Made by a program: the position numbers and the translations under genes. Source: a candidate division Zixibacteria bacterium RBG_16_53_22 (GTDB lineage Bacteria; Zixibacteria; MSB-5A5; UBA10806). From it: 45,933 bases of DNA. Below the pieces are notes generated by a model, which made no database searches, was not told the DNA's origin, and saw only the letters and a list, made by a program, of their open reading frames with translations. This document shows, piece by piece, positions 24,634 to 33,096 of this stretch; the first letter of the stretch is position 1, and every line of letters starts with the position of its first letter. The stretch is taken from NCBI GenBank assembly GCA_001775395.1, contig MEWP01000050.1, forward strand, positions 1 to 45,933. Reading direction: 5' to 3'.

Positions 24634-24817
24634 TATAAAACTTTTCCGCGCACATTACACGAAAGGAACTCCAAGAAGTATTGGAATCTATTTTCCCTAT
24701 CCAGCACGATGCTATGGATAAATATTATTTTTTAAATATATAATAAAAATTATTTATTCTATAAAATATGTTTTCTAGTCATTTATGCCAATATCCTGTC
24801 TAAGGACATCATAAGTT

Positions 24818-26728
24818 TTGTCATCCTTTACCTGGTATATTAATCGGCTTAAGATGATGTCTTTTCAAGAGATCATCTATATGAGGCTCTGGCGATTTAT
24901 CAGGGATAACATACTTAAATCGAAGCCTAATGCCGGAAGTATCCTCTCATTTAGGTTAATTCCTTTCGATGAGAAAACCAGATTTTTTTATAACGAGCAT
25001 TTCGGGAAATTGAAAAACGATGCTATCGCGGAGGCTGAAAAAGTCCTCGAGAATCGTATTATCCTCTTTGGACAGGAAGTACTTTTTGAGAATGACATAG
25101 ACTGGAACGTTGATTTTATAAATGGGAAGCGATGGGATCCTAAAACCGATTACCGATTCTCCAAGGAAAGCGATCCCAAATTTGTATGGGAACTTAATCG
25201 GCACCAGTTTCTCCCAACGCTAGGCAAGGCATTTTTCCTGATGGGTGACGAGCGATATGCCAGGAAGGCCATCTCGCTGATCGGGTCGTGGATCGATGAA
25301 AATCCCCTTTTTCAGGGAATCAACTGGATAAGTGGTATCGAATTGGCGCTGCGGCAGATATCGTGGATATGGACCCTTCATTTCATACATGGATCGGAAA
25401 GTCTTACTCCAGAGATTAAGAAGAAAATCGCAGAATCCATGTTCTTTCAGACGATGTACATTGAGAGAAACCTTTCCTTTTATTCTTCGGCAGGTAACCA
25501 TCTCATTAGTGAAATTACTGGTATGGCATTGGTTGGCAAGGACCTGGGTCGAAATGATTTGGTTACCACAGCAGCCGGTCTTTTGGAAGAGGAGGTGGAC
25601 CGGCAAATTCTCATGGATGGTGCGGGTGCAGAGCAGTCCCCTTCGTATCTGGCACATACCATGGAGTATTACCTGCTTTTCGCCTTAGCGATGGGGATGG
25701 AAATGGTTTCGCCAAAAATATTGAAGGGAATTGAACGAGGATCCTTATTCATTCAGGCATTATTGAATGCCGGGGAAGATGCCCTTTATTCAGGGGACAG
25801 CGATTCCGGAGAGGTATTGAGACTTTCGCATGCCTACAACAATTTCAAGACCCTCCTTAATGTTTCTGCTTGCGTGACTGGAAACATGGATACCCTTCAG
25901 GAAGATTTCCATGAGGACGAAAAAAGTTTCTGGCTTCTTGGGCCGGCTCGGTTTCAGGAGTTGACTAACCGCATCGTCAGGCGAAAGGTTTGCGGAAGAA
26001 ATGCCTTCGAGGAGGGTGGATACTACATTCTTGAAAATACCCTGGATGGCCGGGATATCAAGGTTGCTTTCGACTGCGGCCCGTTGGGCATGAAGCCAAT
26101 GGCGGCCCACGGCCACGCGGATGCATTGAGTTTTATCCTTAATGTAGACGGTCATCCCGTATTCATTGATCCCGGGACATATGTCTATTTCAAAGAAAAT
26201 AAATGGAGAGATTATTTCCGGGGGACCTCCGGACATAACACCGTGAGAATCGATGGTTTCGACCAATCCAATTTCAGTGGAACATTTATCGCTATGCAGC
26301 ATGCGGAGGCGGAGTGCATATCTTGGATGGAAGGCGAAAAGGTTTCCGGAAGGCACTCGGGATATAGCCGATTGAGAAGCCCGGCGGTTCACTACCGTAC
26401 CATTGCGTTTGAAAAAGATGGCAAGATAATTGAAATCATAGATCGAATAGAGTCAGCAGGAGAGCATCTTGTCGAACAGTTCTTCCACCTGGATAGGGGA
26501 TGCGTTCCGGGAATTATCGACAATGGAGTGATATTCATAGGCATACCTTGCGGTAGTATCACTGTACGGTTTGATCACCGGATGGAACTCTCTATTTACT
26601 ACGGTGATGACGAATTGCCCCTCGGTTGGATCTCCCGGGTCTATGGGTCCAAGGAAAAAACCTTCACTATCGTTGGGAGAAATCGGATGAGGGGTTCCGA
26701 CACGTTCGCAACCAGGATTTATTTTTGA
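24818..26728 (+). CDS. Heparinase II/III-family polysaccharide lyase
   Basis: 636 residues. The N-terminal half is an alpha/alpha-toroid (FTWYINRLKMMSFQEIIYMR, WELNRHQFLPTLGKAFFLMG, SAGNHLISEITGMALVGKDL); the C-terminal half is the heparinase II/III beta domain with AHGHADALSFIL, VFIDPGTYVYF and GTSGHNTVRIDGFDQS, the usual His/Tyr catalytic surroundings. Such enzymes cut uronic-acid polymers by beta-elimination; in EPS loci they trim or release chains. No clear signal peptide is seen. TTG 24818 opens the typical N-terminal motif. The 184-bp AT-rich gap upstream has a TATAAT at 24739-24744 but no good -35 box. asnB follows 1 bp after its stop. Confidence 0.84.
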   Translation: MSSFTWYINRLKMMSFQEIIYMRLWRFIRDNILKSKPNAGSILSFRLIPFDEKTRFFYNEHFGKLKNDAIAEAEKVLENRIILFGQEVLFENDIDWNVDFINGKRWDPKTDYRFSKESDPKFVWELNRHQFLPTLGKAFFLMGDERYARKAISLIGSWIDENPLFQGINWISGIELALRQISWIWTLHFIHGSESLTPEIKKKIAESMFFQTMYIERNLSFYSSAGNHLISEITGMALVGKDLGRNDLVTTAAGLLEEEVDRQILMDGAGAEQSPSYLAHTMEYYLLFALAMGMEMVSPKILKGIERGSLFIQALLNAGEDALYSGDSDSGEVLRLSHAYNNFKTLLNVSACVTGNMDTLQEDFHEDEKSFWLLGPARFQELTNRIVRRKVCGRNAFEEGGYYILENTLDGRDIKVAFDCGPLGMKPMAAHGHADALSFILNVDGHPVFIDPGTYVYFKENKWRDYFRGTSGHNTVRIDGFDQSNFSGTFIAMQHAEAECISWMEGEKVSGRHSGYSRLRSPAVHYRTIAFEKDGKIIEIIDRIESAGEHLVEQFFHLDRGCVPGIIDNGVIFIGIPCGSITVRFDHRMELSIYYGDDELPLGWISRVYGSKEKTFTIVGRNRMRGSDTFATRIYF

Positions 26729-26729
26729 C

Positions 26730-28628
26730 ATGTGCGGGATTGCGGGAATCCTCCGGTTTCAGGGCATTACAGATGAAGACATGCGGGTGATCAACCGCAT
26801 GACGGATGTCATGGCCCACCGGGGACCGGACGACCGGGGTATCTATGTGAGTCGCACGAATCCACCCGTTGCCGCCCTGGGCATGAGGAGACTCAGTATC
26901 ATCGATCTGTCGCCCGGTGGACATCAGCCTATGGGAGATCCTTCAAGCCGTTACTGGATTGTCTTTAATGGAGAGATCTACAACTATAGGGAGCTTCAGT
27001 CCCTGCTCGTGGAAAGAGGCTGGGAATTTCGTTCCAGTAGTGATACCGAAGTCCTGTTATACCTGTTTATCACATACGGGACCGGTTCCTTGAGCATGGT
27101 GGAAGGGATGTTCGCTTTCGCGGTATGGGACGAGAAGGAGAGGAAAATCTTCTTGGCTCGGGATCGGGTGGGGAAGAAGCCCTTCTTTTATTACTCCGAC
27201 GGAAGCAAGTTCCTGTTCGCCTCAGAGATCAAGGCCATCTTGGCACATCCCGATGTTGAAACTGTACAAAACACGGAAAAACTCCGCGACTATCTGTACC
27301 TCAGATACGTTCCCGGGCCCGATACGATGTTCAGGAACGTTTATAAACTTCCACCAGCTTCATTTGCCGTGGTGTCGGAAAAGGGGATGGCGGTCCAGCG
27401 ATACTGGGATGTCCAGCCCTCTCTTCCGAGACGGCAAAATATCCGGAAAGATTTGGAGGGGGAATTCCTGGATAGGTTCAATTCTGCGGTCGCGAAGCGC
27501 ATGATCGCAGATGTTCCACTTGGCGCATTCCTTTCTGGCGGGATTGATTCCAGCGCCATTGTTTCCGTCATGCACAAGTTTGCAGGGGAGAACGTGAAGA
27601 CCTACTCCGTCGGATTCGAGCCCCCATGGGAAAGCGAGCTCAAGTACGCACGGATTATGGCAAAATCCTGCAGCACGGACCATCATGAGGTACTAATCGA
27701 CCATACTGATTTCAAGGACAACATCGAGGATCTCATCAAAGGCAGAGAAATGCCCGTATCGGAGCCGGCGGATATTCCGATTTTTATAATGAGTCGTTTG
27801 GCAAGCGAGAAGGTGAAGGTCGTTCTTTCGGGAGAGGGAAGCGACGAGATTTTCGGGGGATATTATAAATACATCTTCGATCCTTACACGAAATATTACA
27901 GGGCGCTGCCCGTCTCCTTGAAGCAGTTATGCCACCATCTGCCGAATATTCTTCCCTTCAAATTCAAAAAGGGGCTCCATTATCTCGCAGCCGCCGATAT
28001 CGTGGACAACATCACTAGATCATTCGCCTGGTTTGCGTCTTTGGACGACGACGCCATCGTTAACAATGAATTCAAGGTGGACACATTCGTTCCCCCGATA
28101 GGAATCGGCGAGAGGCTCGGGCTCCTTGGATATAAGGGATCCGAGGCGATGTCGTATCTCGACCTCATTTACTGGCTTCCGGACAACCTCCTTGAACGGG
28201 CAGACCGAATCACGATGGCGAACTCCCTTGAACTTAGGGCGCCGTTTCTGGACCATGCCCTGATCGAATTTTGTTTTTCCCTCGCCATAGAACTCAAGAT
28301 AAGTTATTTCACGACGAAGAAGCTCCTGAGGAAGGCGATGGGCGGCTTTCTTCCTCAGGAGATTATCCATAGAGGAAAGGTCGGATTTTCGACTCCCCTC
28401 GCCCACTGGCTCCGTCGGGAACTTCGGGATTGGGTGGAGGACATCGTATTTTCAAACAGATGCAGGCAGCGAGGGCTATTCGATCATAAGGTTCTGAGGG
28501 AAATGTATGACGACCATATCTCTGGGGTAAAAGACTGTTCCAAAGCTCTTTGGACAGTCATCAACTTGGAACTGTGGTTTCGTATTTTTATCAACGGAGG
28601 ATCGGGGAAAGAAAATCATGAAAATTAG
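26730..28628 (+). CDS. asnB: Asparagine synthase-like glutamine amidotransferase (first copy)
   Basis: 632 residues. The Ntn glutaminase begins MCGIAGILRF with Cys2 as nucleophile, then AHRGPDDRGIY, LGMRRLSIIDLSPGGHQPMG and WIVFNGEIYNY; the synthetase domain has the PP-loop FLSGGIDSSAIVSV near residue 266-280 and LSGEGSDEIFGGYYKY near 365. Glutamine-derived ammonia is transferred to an adenylated carboxylate. In exosortase-type loci such AsnB-like proteins are thought to amidate sugar acids rather than make free Asn, and the next gene makes a sugar uronate. It overlaps that gene by 11 bp. A paralogue is at 36094. Confidence 0.87.
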   Translation: MCGIAGILRFQGITDEDMRVINRMTDVMAHRGPDDRGIYVSRTNPPVAALGMRRLSIIDLSPGGHQPMGDPSSRYWIVFNGEIYNYRELQSLLVERGWEFRSSSDTEVLLYLFITYGTGSLSMVEGMFAFAVWDEKERKIFLARDRVGKKPFFYYSDGSKFLFASEIKAILAHPDVETVQNTEKLRDYLYLRYVPGPDTMFRNVYKLPPASFAVVSEKGMAVQRYWDVQPSLPRRQNIRKDLEGEFLDRFNSAVAKRMIADVPLGAFLSGGIDSSAIVSVMHKFAGENVKTYSVGFEPPWESELKYARIMAKSCSTDHHEVLIDHTDFKDNIEDLIKGREMPVSEPADIPIFIMSRLASEKVKVVLSGEGSDEIFGGYYKYIFDPYTKYYRALPVSLKQLCHHLPNILPFKFKKGLHYLAAADIVDNITRSFAWFASLDDDAIVNNEFKVDTFVPPIGIGERLGLLGYKGSEAMSYLDLIYWLPDNLLERADRITMANSLELRAPFLDHALIEFCFSLAIELKISYFTTKKLLRKAMGGFLPQEIIHRGKVGFSTPLAHWLRRELRDWVEDIVFSNRCRQRGLFDHKVLREMYDDHISGVKDCSKALWTVINLELWFRIFINGGSGKENHEN

Positions 28629-29931
28629 TATTTTCGGCCTTGGTTACGTAGGCACGGTTACTGCGGCATGCCTCGCAAAGGAAGGTCACGACATCACGGG
28701 TGTGGATCCCAACGGGACAAAAGTCGACATCATCAACGGAGGCCGCTCACCCATCATCGAAAAGGGTCTCGAGTCGATGATCACCGACGCTGTTCGGGAG
28801 AATTGCCTTAGGGCGGTCTTAAGAGGCCGGGAGGCTGTACTGGGGTCCGACGTCTCGATCGTGTGTGTGGGGACGCCTTCCAAGAGCAACGGGTCATTGG
28901 ATTTAAAATACATAGAGAGGGTAATCCGTGAGATAGGGGATATTCTAAAAGAGAAGGACTCCTATCACATTGTGGTAGTCCGATCTACAGTACTGCCCGG
29001 GACCACGGAAGATGTTGTCATCCCCGAGTTGGAAAAAGCTTCGAATAAAAAAGAAGGGGTCGGTTTCGGCGTGGTGTTCAACCCCGAGTTTCTGAGGGAG
29101 TCGACATCGGTATATGACTTCTATAACCCCCCAAAGACCGTGATTGGTTCCCGTCGGGGAGAGGACGCCGATGCCGTATCCTCGCTTTATAAAGGAATTG
29201 AAGCTCCCCTTGTGAAAACCTCGCTGAAAGTGGCTGAGATGGTCAAATACGTGGACAATACATTCCACGCCTTGAAGGTCACCTTCGGAAACGAGATAGG
29301 GAATATCTGCAAGGCCATGAACATTGATTCCCACGAGGTCATGGACATTTTCTGCCTTGATACGAAGCTGAACCTTTCTCCGTATTATCTTAAACCGGGG
29401 TTTGCCTTCGGCGGGTCGTGCCTCCCGAAGGATCTAAACGCCATCGTTTATAAGGCCATGTCCCTTGATCTAAGCGTGCCTCTCATTCAGTCGATACACC
29501 TTAGTAACGATCAACAGATCAAAAATGCAGTAAATCGTGTGATTGCAATCGGGAAGAAGAAGATAGGGATTCTCGGGTTTGCCTTCAAGGCGGGGACGGA
29601 CGATCTACGGGAGTCCCCCGTGGTTGCGTTGATCGAGACCCTGATCGGGAAGGGATATTCCATCAAGGTATACGACAGCAATGTTTACCTGGCGAAGCTT
29701 TTCGGCGCCAACAAGGAGTTCATCGAGACTCGCATTCAACATATCTCGGCTCTCATGGTTAAGGACATAGATGAAATAATTACCCATTCCGAGGTCATCA
29801 TTATCGGCAACAAGAGCCCCGAATTCGCGGAAATCCTCCCCCGGCTACGAGACGAACAACATCTGTTCGATCTTGTCAGGATAGATTCCAACCCCAATAC
29901 AATTGCCAAATACGAAGGGATCTGCTGGTAA
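28618..29931 (+). CDS. algD: UDP-glucose/GDP-mannose 6-dehydrogenase (AlgD-like)
   Basis: 437 residues. NAD-binding ISIFGLGYVGTVTAACLAKE (3-22), IVCVGTPSKSNGSLDL, VVRSTVLPGTTEDVVIPELE, VFNPEFLRES, NTFHALKVTFGNEIG, and the catalytic Cys in YYLKPGFAFGGSCLPKDLNA (about 267). The YYLKPGFAFGGSCLPKD form, with Ser-Pro before it, matches GDP-mannose dehydrogenases such as AlgD better than UDP-glucose dehydrogenases, so the product is probably GDP-mannuronate. It overlaps the asnB 3' end and is preceded by a heparinase-like lyase, a coherent uronic-acid set. Substrate choice is inferred from motifs. Confidence 0.85.
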   Translation: MKISIFGLGYVGTVTAACLAKEGHDITGVDPNGTKVDIINGGRSPIIEKGLESMITDAVRENCLRAVLRGREAVLGSDVSIVCVGTPSKSNGSLDLKYIERVIREIGDILKEKDSYHIVVVRSTVLPGTTEDVVIPELEKASNKKEGVGFGVVFNPEFLRESTSVYDFYNPPKTVIGSRRGEDADAVSSLYKGIEAPLVKTSLKVAEMVKYVDNTFHALKVTFGNEIGNICKAMNIDSHEVMDIFCLDTKLNLSPYYLKPGFAFGGSCLPKDLNAIVYKAMSLDLSVPLIQSIHLSNDQQIKNAVNRVIAIGKKKIGILGFAFKAGTDDLRESPVVALIETLIGKGYSIKVYDSNVYLAKLFGANKEFIETRIQHISALMVKDIDEIITHSEVIIIGNKSPEFAEILPRLRDEQHLFDLVRIDSNPNTIAKYEGICW

Positions 29932-29941
29932 GGAATTACTG

Positions 29942-31132
29942 TTGAAGAAGAAAACGTTAATATTTATTGAAGACGGTTCCTTCACCTATGACAACAGGGT
30001 GGTAAGGGAGGCAAACGCCCTTGTAGAGGCAGGATGGGAAGTGACGGTTATCTCTCCAAAATATTCTGATGATCCTTTTTATAAAAAGCTAAACGATAAA
30101 CTAAGGGCCTACTACTATCCGAAGCCCAATGCGAAGGGGGAAATTGGGCATATTGTAGAACATAGTTTTTCAATATTTTTCGGCTCATTACTAACATTGT
30201 GGGTTTTTCTTAGACATGGATTCTCCATATTTCAGGCATGCAACCCCATGGACATTGGTTGGATGATCTCCCTGCCTTACAATGTTTTTGGGAGGAAGTT
30301 CATATTCGACCAGCACGACATCTGCCCGGAATTATACCTTTCTCGTGGGGGCGGTTCTGATAGCGACTTACCATATAAACTTCTAAAGTTCCTCGAAAAA
30401 AAATCATACCAATTTTCCGACGCTGTAATCGCAACCAATGAGTCTTACAAGGAAATTGCTGTTACAAGAGGCGGCAAGACACCGGAGGAAGTTTTCGTGG
30501 TCCGAAATGGGCCTGACCTAAACAAGTTTCGGAAGGTTTCCCCCCGCAATGGGTTCAAGAAGGATGGAGAAACACTTGTCGGTTACTTGGGTAACATGAA
30601 TATTCAAGACGGCGTGGATTACCTTCTCCGGGCGGCGGAAGACATCCATCACAAGCATGGAAGGAAGGACATAAAATATGTCCTCATAGGCGGCGGGAGC
30701 CACAGGCACGTGCTCATGGAAATGGCAAAAAAAATGGGTTTGGATGATATCGTGACGTTCACTGGTCGTGTGCCAGATGATGAAATGCTTGAAACTCTGT
30801 CCGCATGCGATATATGTGTACAACCTGACCCTTTTAATCCGTTGAACGATAAATCCACGATGAACAAGGTGATGGAGTACATGGCAATTGAGAAGCCGGT
30901 GGTGGCCTTTGAACTCAAGGAAACCAAAGTTACTTGCGGAAATACCGCTTTGTACGCAACCCGGAATGTTACGTCTGATCTTTGCGAGAAAATTATTTTC
31001 CTTGCCGACAACCCTGAGGTAAGAATCAAAATGGGGCGGGCAGGAAGAGAAAGAGTGGAAAAATATTTTTCGTGGGAATTTTCGATTCCACACCTGATTT
31101 CTGCTTATGAATATGTCATTCGGTCTTTCTAG
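29942..31132 (+). CDS. Glycosyltransferase family 4
   Basis: 396 residues from TTG 29942, placed by AAGGAA 6-7 bp before it; an in-frame TTG at 29903 lies inside the dehydrogenase gene and has no such site. N-terminal KTLIFIEDGSFTYDNRVVRE, IFDQHDICPELYLSRGGG; donor half VGYLGNMNIQDGVDYLLRAA, VTFTGRVPDDEMLETLSACD and STMNKVMEYMAIEKPVVAFE. Related to WbuB/WcaI-like EPS GT4s. The 3' end abuts an EpsI remnant, so the gene seems to have been joined here by recombination. Confidence 0.83.
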   Translation: MKKKTLIFIEDGSFTYDNRVVREANALVEAGWEVTVISPKYSDDPFYKKLNDKLRAYYYPKPNAKGEIGHIVEHSFSIFFGSLLTLWVFLRHGFSIFQACNPMDIGWMISLPYNVFGRKFIFDQHDICPELYLSRGGGSDSDLPYKLLKFLEKKSYQFSDAVIATNESYKEIAVTRGGKTPEEVFVVRNGPDLNKFRKVSPRNGFKKDGETLVGYLGNMNIQDGVDYLLRAAEDIHHKHGRKDIKYVLIGGGSHRHVLMEMAKKMGLDDIVTFTGRVPDDEMLETLSACDICVQPDPFNPLNDKSTMNKVMEYMAIEKPVVAFELKETKVTCGNTALYATRNVTSDLCEKIIFLADNPEVRIKMGRAGRERVEKYFSWEFSIPHLISAYEYVIRSF

Positions 31133-31133
31133 C

Positions 31134-31415
31134 TAGCCCCCTGAATTTTATCTAATTATCCATGAGTCCTCCGGCGTGTTGAACCTGCCCCTCGATTCCT
31201 GTCTCCCCGGCAGCGGGTGGGTCTTCGAGGACTCGGGGACGCTGGACCTGAAGGGGCAGGCGGAAATTCGGAAACAGATGTGGATCAGCAGCGCATTCAT
31301 CCGCAAGGATGGGGATAGGCAGATGACCTACTACTGGTTCCCCCAGAGGGGGAGGGTGCTCAATAACATGTTCGAGCTGCCGGTCTTGGATACCATTTTG
31401 CCGGGTGCGGGCTAA
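31134..31415 (+). pseudogene. EpsI-domain (exosortase-associated) remnant
   Basis: The frame is open from 31134 to TAA 31413-31415 and reads LDSCLPGSGWVFEDSGTLDL, AFIRKDGDRQMTYYWFPQRG, RVLNNMFELPVLDTIL. This matches EpsI (DUF3485), whose core is hsP..CLPGsGW...iR.gd.rqlvyYWy.qrGR....e. The protein normally has about 200 residues and is fused to or follows the exosortase; here about 90 remain, both ends are lost and no ribosome site is visible (GTG 31176 is the only internal start). The preceding exosortase that would be expected is replaced by the GT4 gene. The next gene, a WecA homologue, follows 2 bp later. Confidence 0.75.
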
Positions 31416-31417
31416 CG

Positions 31418-33058
31418 ATGGTCTTTCTCTCCACATTGCTGATCTCGCTGTTTACGACCATCGTCCTGATCCCGGCGCTCGGCGCCGTAGCGGGTAAGTT
31501 CAATGCGATGGATATCCCGGACGAGCGGAAGGTCCACGAGCGGCCCATCCCCCGGACCGGCGGGATCGCCATGGCGGCGGGGGCGATCATCCCCGTTCTT
31601 CTCTGGGCGCACGGCGACGGTTTCGTGCGGGCCTACCTGGCCGGTGCGGCGATCCTGGTCTGTTTTGGCATAGTCGACGATTGCAGGGGCATCACCCCCA
31701 AATGGAAGTTCCTCGGGCAGTTCGCCGCGTCTCTCGTAGTCATCTTCCTCGGGGGGTTGAAGATCCGCACGCTGGGGATGCTCCTGCCGGGGTATGCCGA
31801 CCTGTCCGGTTGGGTTTCGGTCCCGCTGACCATGCTTGCGATCATGGGGGTGACCAACGCCATCAACCTGGCCGACGGCCTGGACGGCCTGGCCGGCGGC
31901 ATCTGCCTCCTGATCTTCTGCACCATCGGGTTCCTCGCCTACCTGCAGGGAGACGTCATCATCGGGCTCGTCTGCCTGGCCATGGCGGGCGCCATCTTCG
32001 GTTTCCTGCGTTACAACACCCACCCCGCGACGGTCTTCATGGGGGACACGGGGAGTCAGCTGCTCGGTTTTTCGGCGATCACCCTGTCGCTCGATCTGAC
32101 GCAGGGGAACACGGCTCTTTCCCCCATTCTGCCCCTTTTCCTTTTGGGGATTCCGGTGCTCGACACGCTCCTTGTGATGATCCTGCGACTGAAAAGGAGG
32201 AAGTCCCCCTTCTCGGCGGACAAAAACCACATCCACCACCACCTCATGGCCCTGGGGCTGCACCACGGGGAGTCGGTCATCGTGATCTACACATGCCAGG
32301 CGTTTTTGGTAGTCGCCGCGTACCTGCTCCGGTATTACTCGGACTGGATGCTGCTCGGCATATATCTGGGGTTTTCCGTCGCCGCCGTCTTTCTGATTTC
32401 GGTGACAAGCCACAACGAGTGGAACGTTAAATCCGATTCCTTCGTTCCGATGTTCCCCGGGTTCCGGTACATGAAGGATGTAAAGCAGAAAGGGAACGTC
32501 ATCAGGACGGTCATGCCGGCCCTGCAGGTCGGGCCGCCCCTGCTGCTTTTTTTTACCTGCCTGCTACCATCTGGTCTGCCGGCGTATGCCCCCTACTGCA
32601 CCCTGGGGTTTGCCGGGTTGATCGCAGCTACCTGGGCGCTCAAGTGGGATGCGCTGGAGGAAGTGCTTCGGGTAACCCTTTACCTCTTCATCCCGTTTGC
32701 CGTGTACGAGAGTTCGCATGCCCCTTCCGATTGGGCGAAAGGGGTGCCGTTTCAGCTCTACAACGGGACCTTTTTTCTGCTGGCGATGCTCGTCATCCTG
32801 GGTTCGAAGCTGTCCCGGCGCCAGGTGGGATTCAAGAGCACCCCGCTCGATTTCCTGATCTTTTTCCTCGCCCTGGTGGTCCCCAACCTGCCCGAGCAGA
32901 ACATCCAGGCGTACCAGCTGGGGAAGGTAGGGGCCAAGATTGTCATCTTCTACTTCAGCTACGAGGTGCTGATGGTTGAGCTCCAGGGGAAGTTGGGCGT
33001 CCTGGCCCTGTGGACGGGGGCGGCGCTTGTCGCCCTGTCCATACGGGCCATCGTCTGA
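31418..33058 (+). CDS. WecA/MraY-family phosphoglycosyl transferase with long C-terminal membrane extension
   Basis: 546 residues. The first about 340 hold all family signatures: FGIVDDCRGITPKWKFLGQF (DDxxx), GVTNAINLADGLDGLAGGIC (NxxDGxDGLA), VFMGDTGSQLLGFSAI and NHIHHHLMALGLHHG. It would transfer a sugar-1-phosphate, probably HexNAc, to undecaprenyl phosphate, starting the repeat. The extra about 200 residues carry roughly six hydrophobic helices (PPLLLFFTCLLPSGLPAYAP, TFFLLAMLVILGSKLSRRQ), not part of standard WecA and not recognised. Since the PF02397-type transferase at 4.4 kb is broken, this is the only intact initiator in the window. Confidence 0.88.
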   Translation: MVFLSTLLISLFTTIVLIPALGAVAGKFNAMDIPDERKVHERPIPRTGGIAMAAGAIIPVLLWAHGDGFVRAYLAGAAILVCFGIVDDCRGITPKWKFLGQFAASLVVIFLGGLKIRTLGMLLPGYADLSGWVSVPLTMLAIMGVTNAINLADGLDGLAGGICLLIFCTIGFLAYLQGDVIIGLVCLAMAGAIFGFLRYNTHPATVFMGDTGSQLLGFSAITLSLDLTQGNTALSPILPLFLLGIPVLDTLLVMILRLKRRKSPFSADKNHIHHHLMALGLHHGESVIVIYTCQAFLVVAAYLLRYYSDWMLLGIYLGFSVAAVFLISVTSHNEWNVKSDSFVPMFPGFRYMKDVKQKGNVIRTVMPALQVGPPLLLFFTCLLPSGLPAYAPYCTLGFAGLIAATWALKWDALEEVLRVTLYLFIPFAVYESSHAPSDWAKGVPFQLYNGTFFLLAMLVILGSKLSRRQVGFKSTPLDFLIFFLALVVPNLPEQNIQAYQLGKVGAKIVIFYFSYEVLMVELQGKLGVLALWTGAALVALSIRAIV

Positions 33059-33096
33059 CGGGTGATGGATCCGGTTCAATGGAAGAAGGGAACTTC

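Noticed and set aside
24634-24817. Short frame KELQEVLESIFPIQ in the AT-rich gap, and a TATAAT as a firm promoter
   Set aside because: The frame has no start or family match; the TATAAT has no -35 partner and occurs in a run of A/T where it is expected by chance.
31412-32413. 333-codon minus-strand frame over the WecA-like gene
   Set aside because: Composition (E/D/R/G/Q rich, no motifs) is that of an antisense shadow; the sense strand carries every WecA signature.
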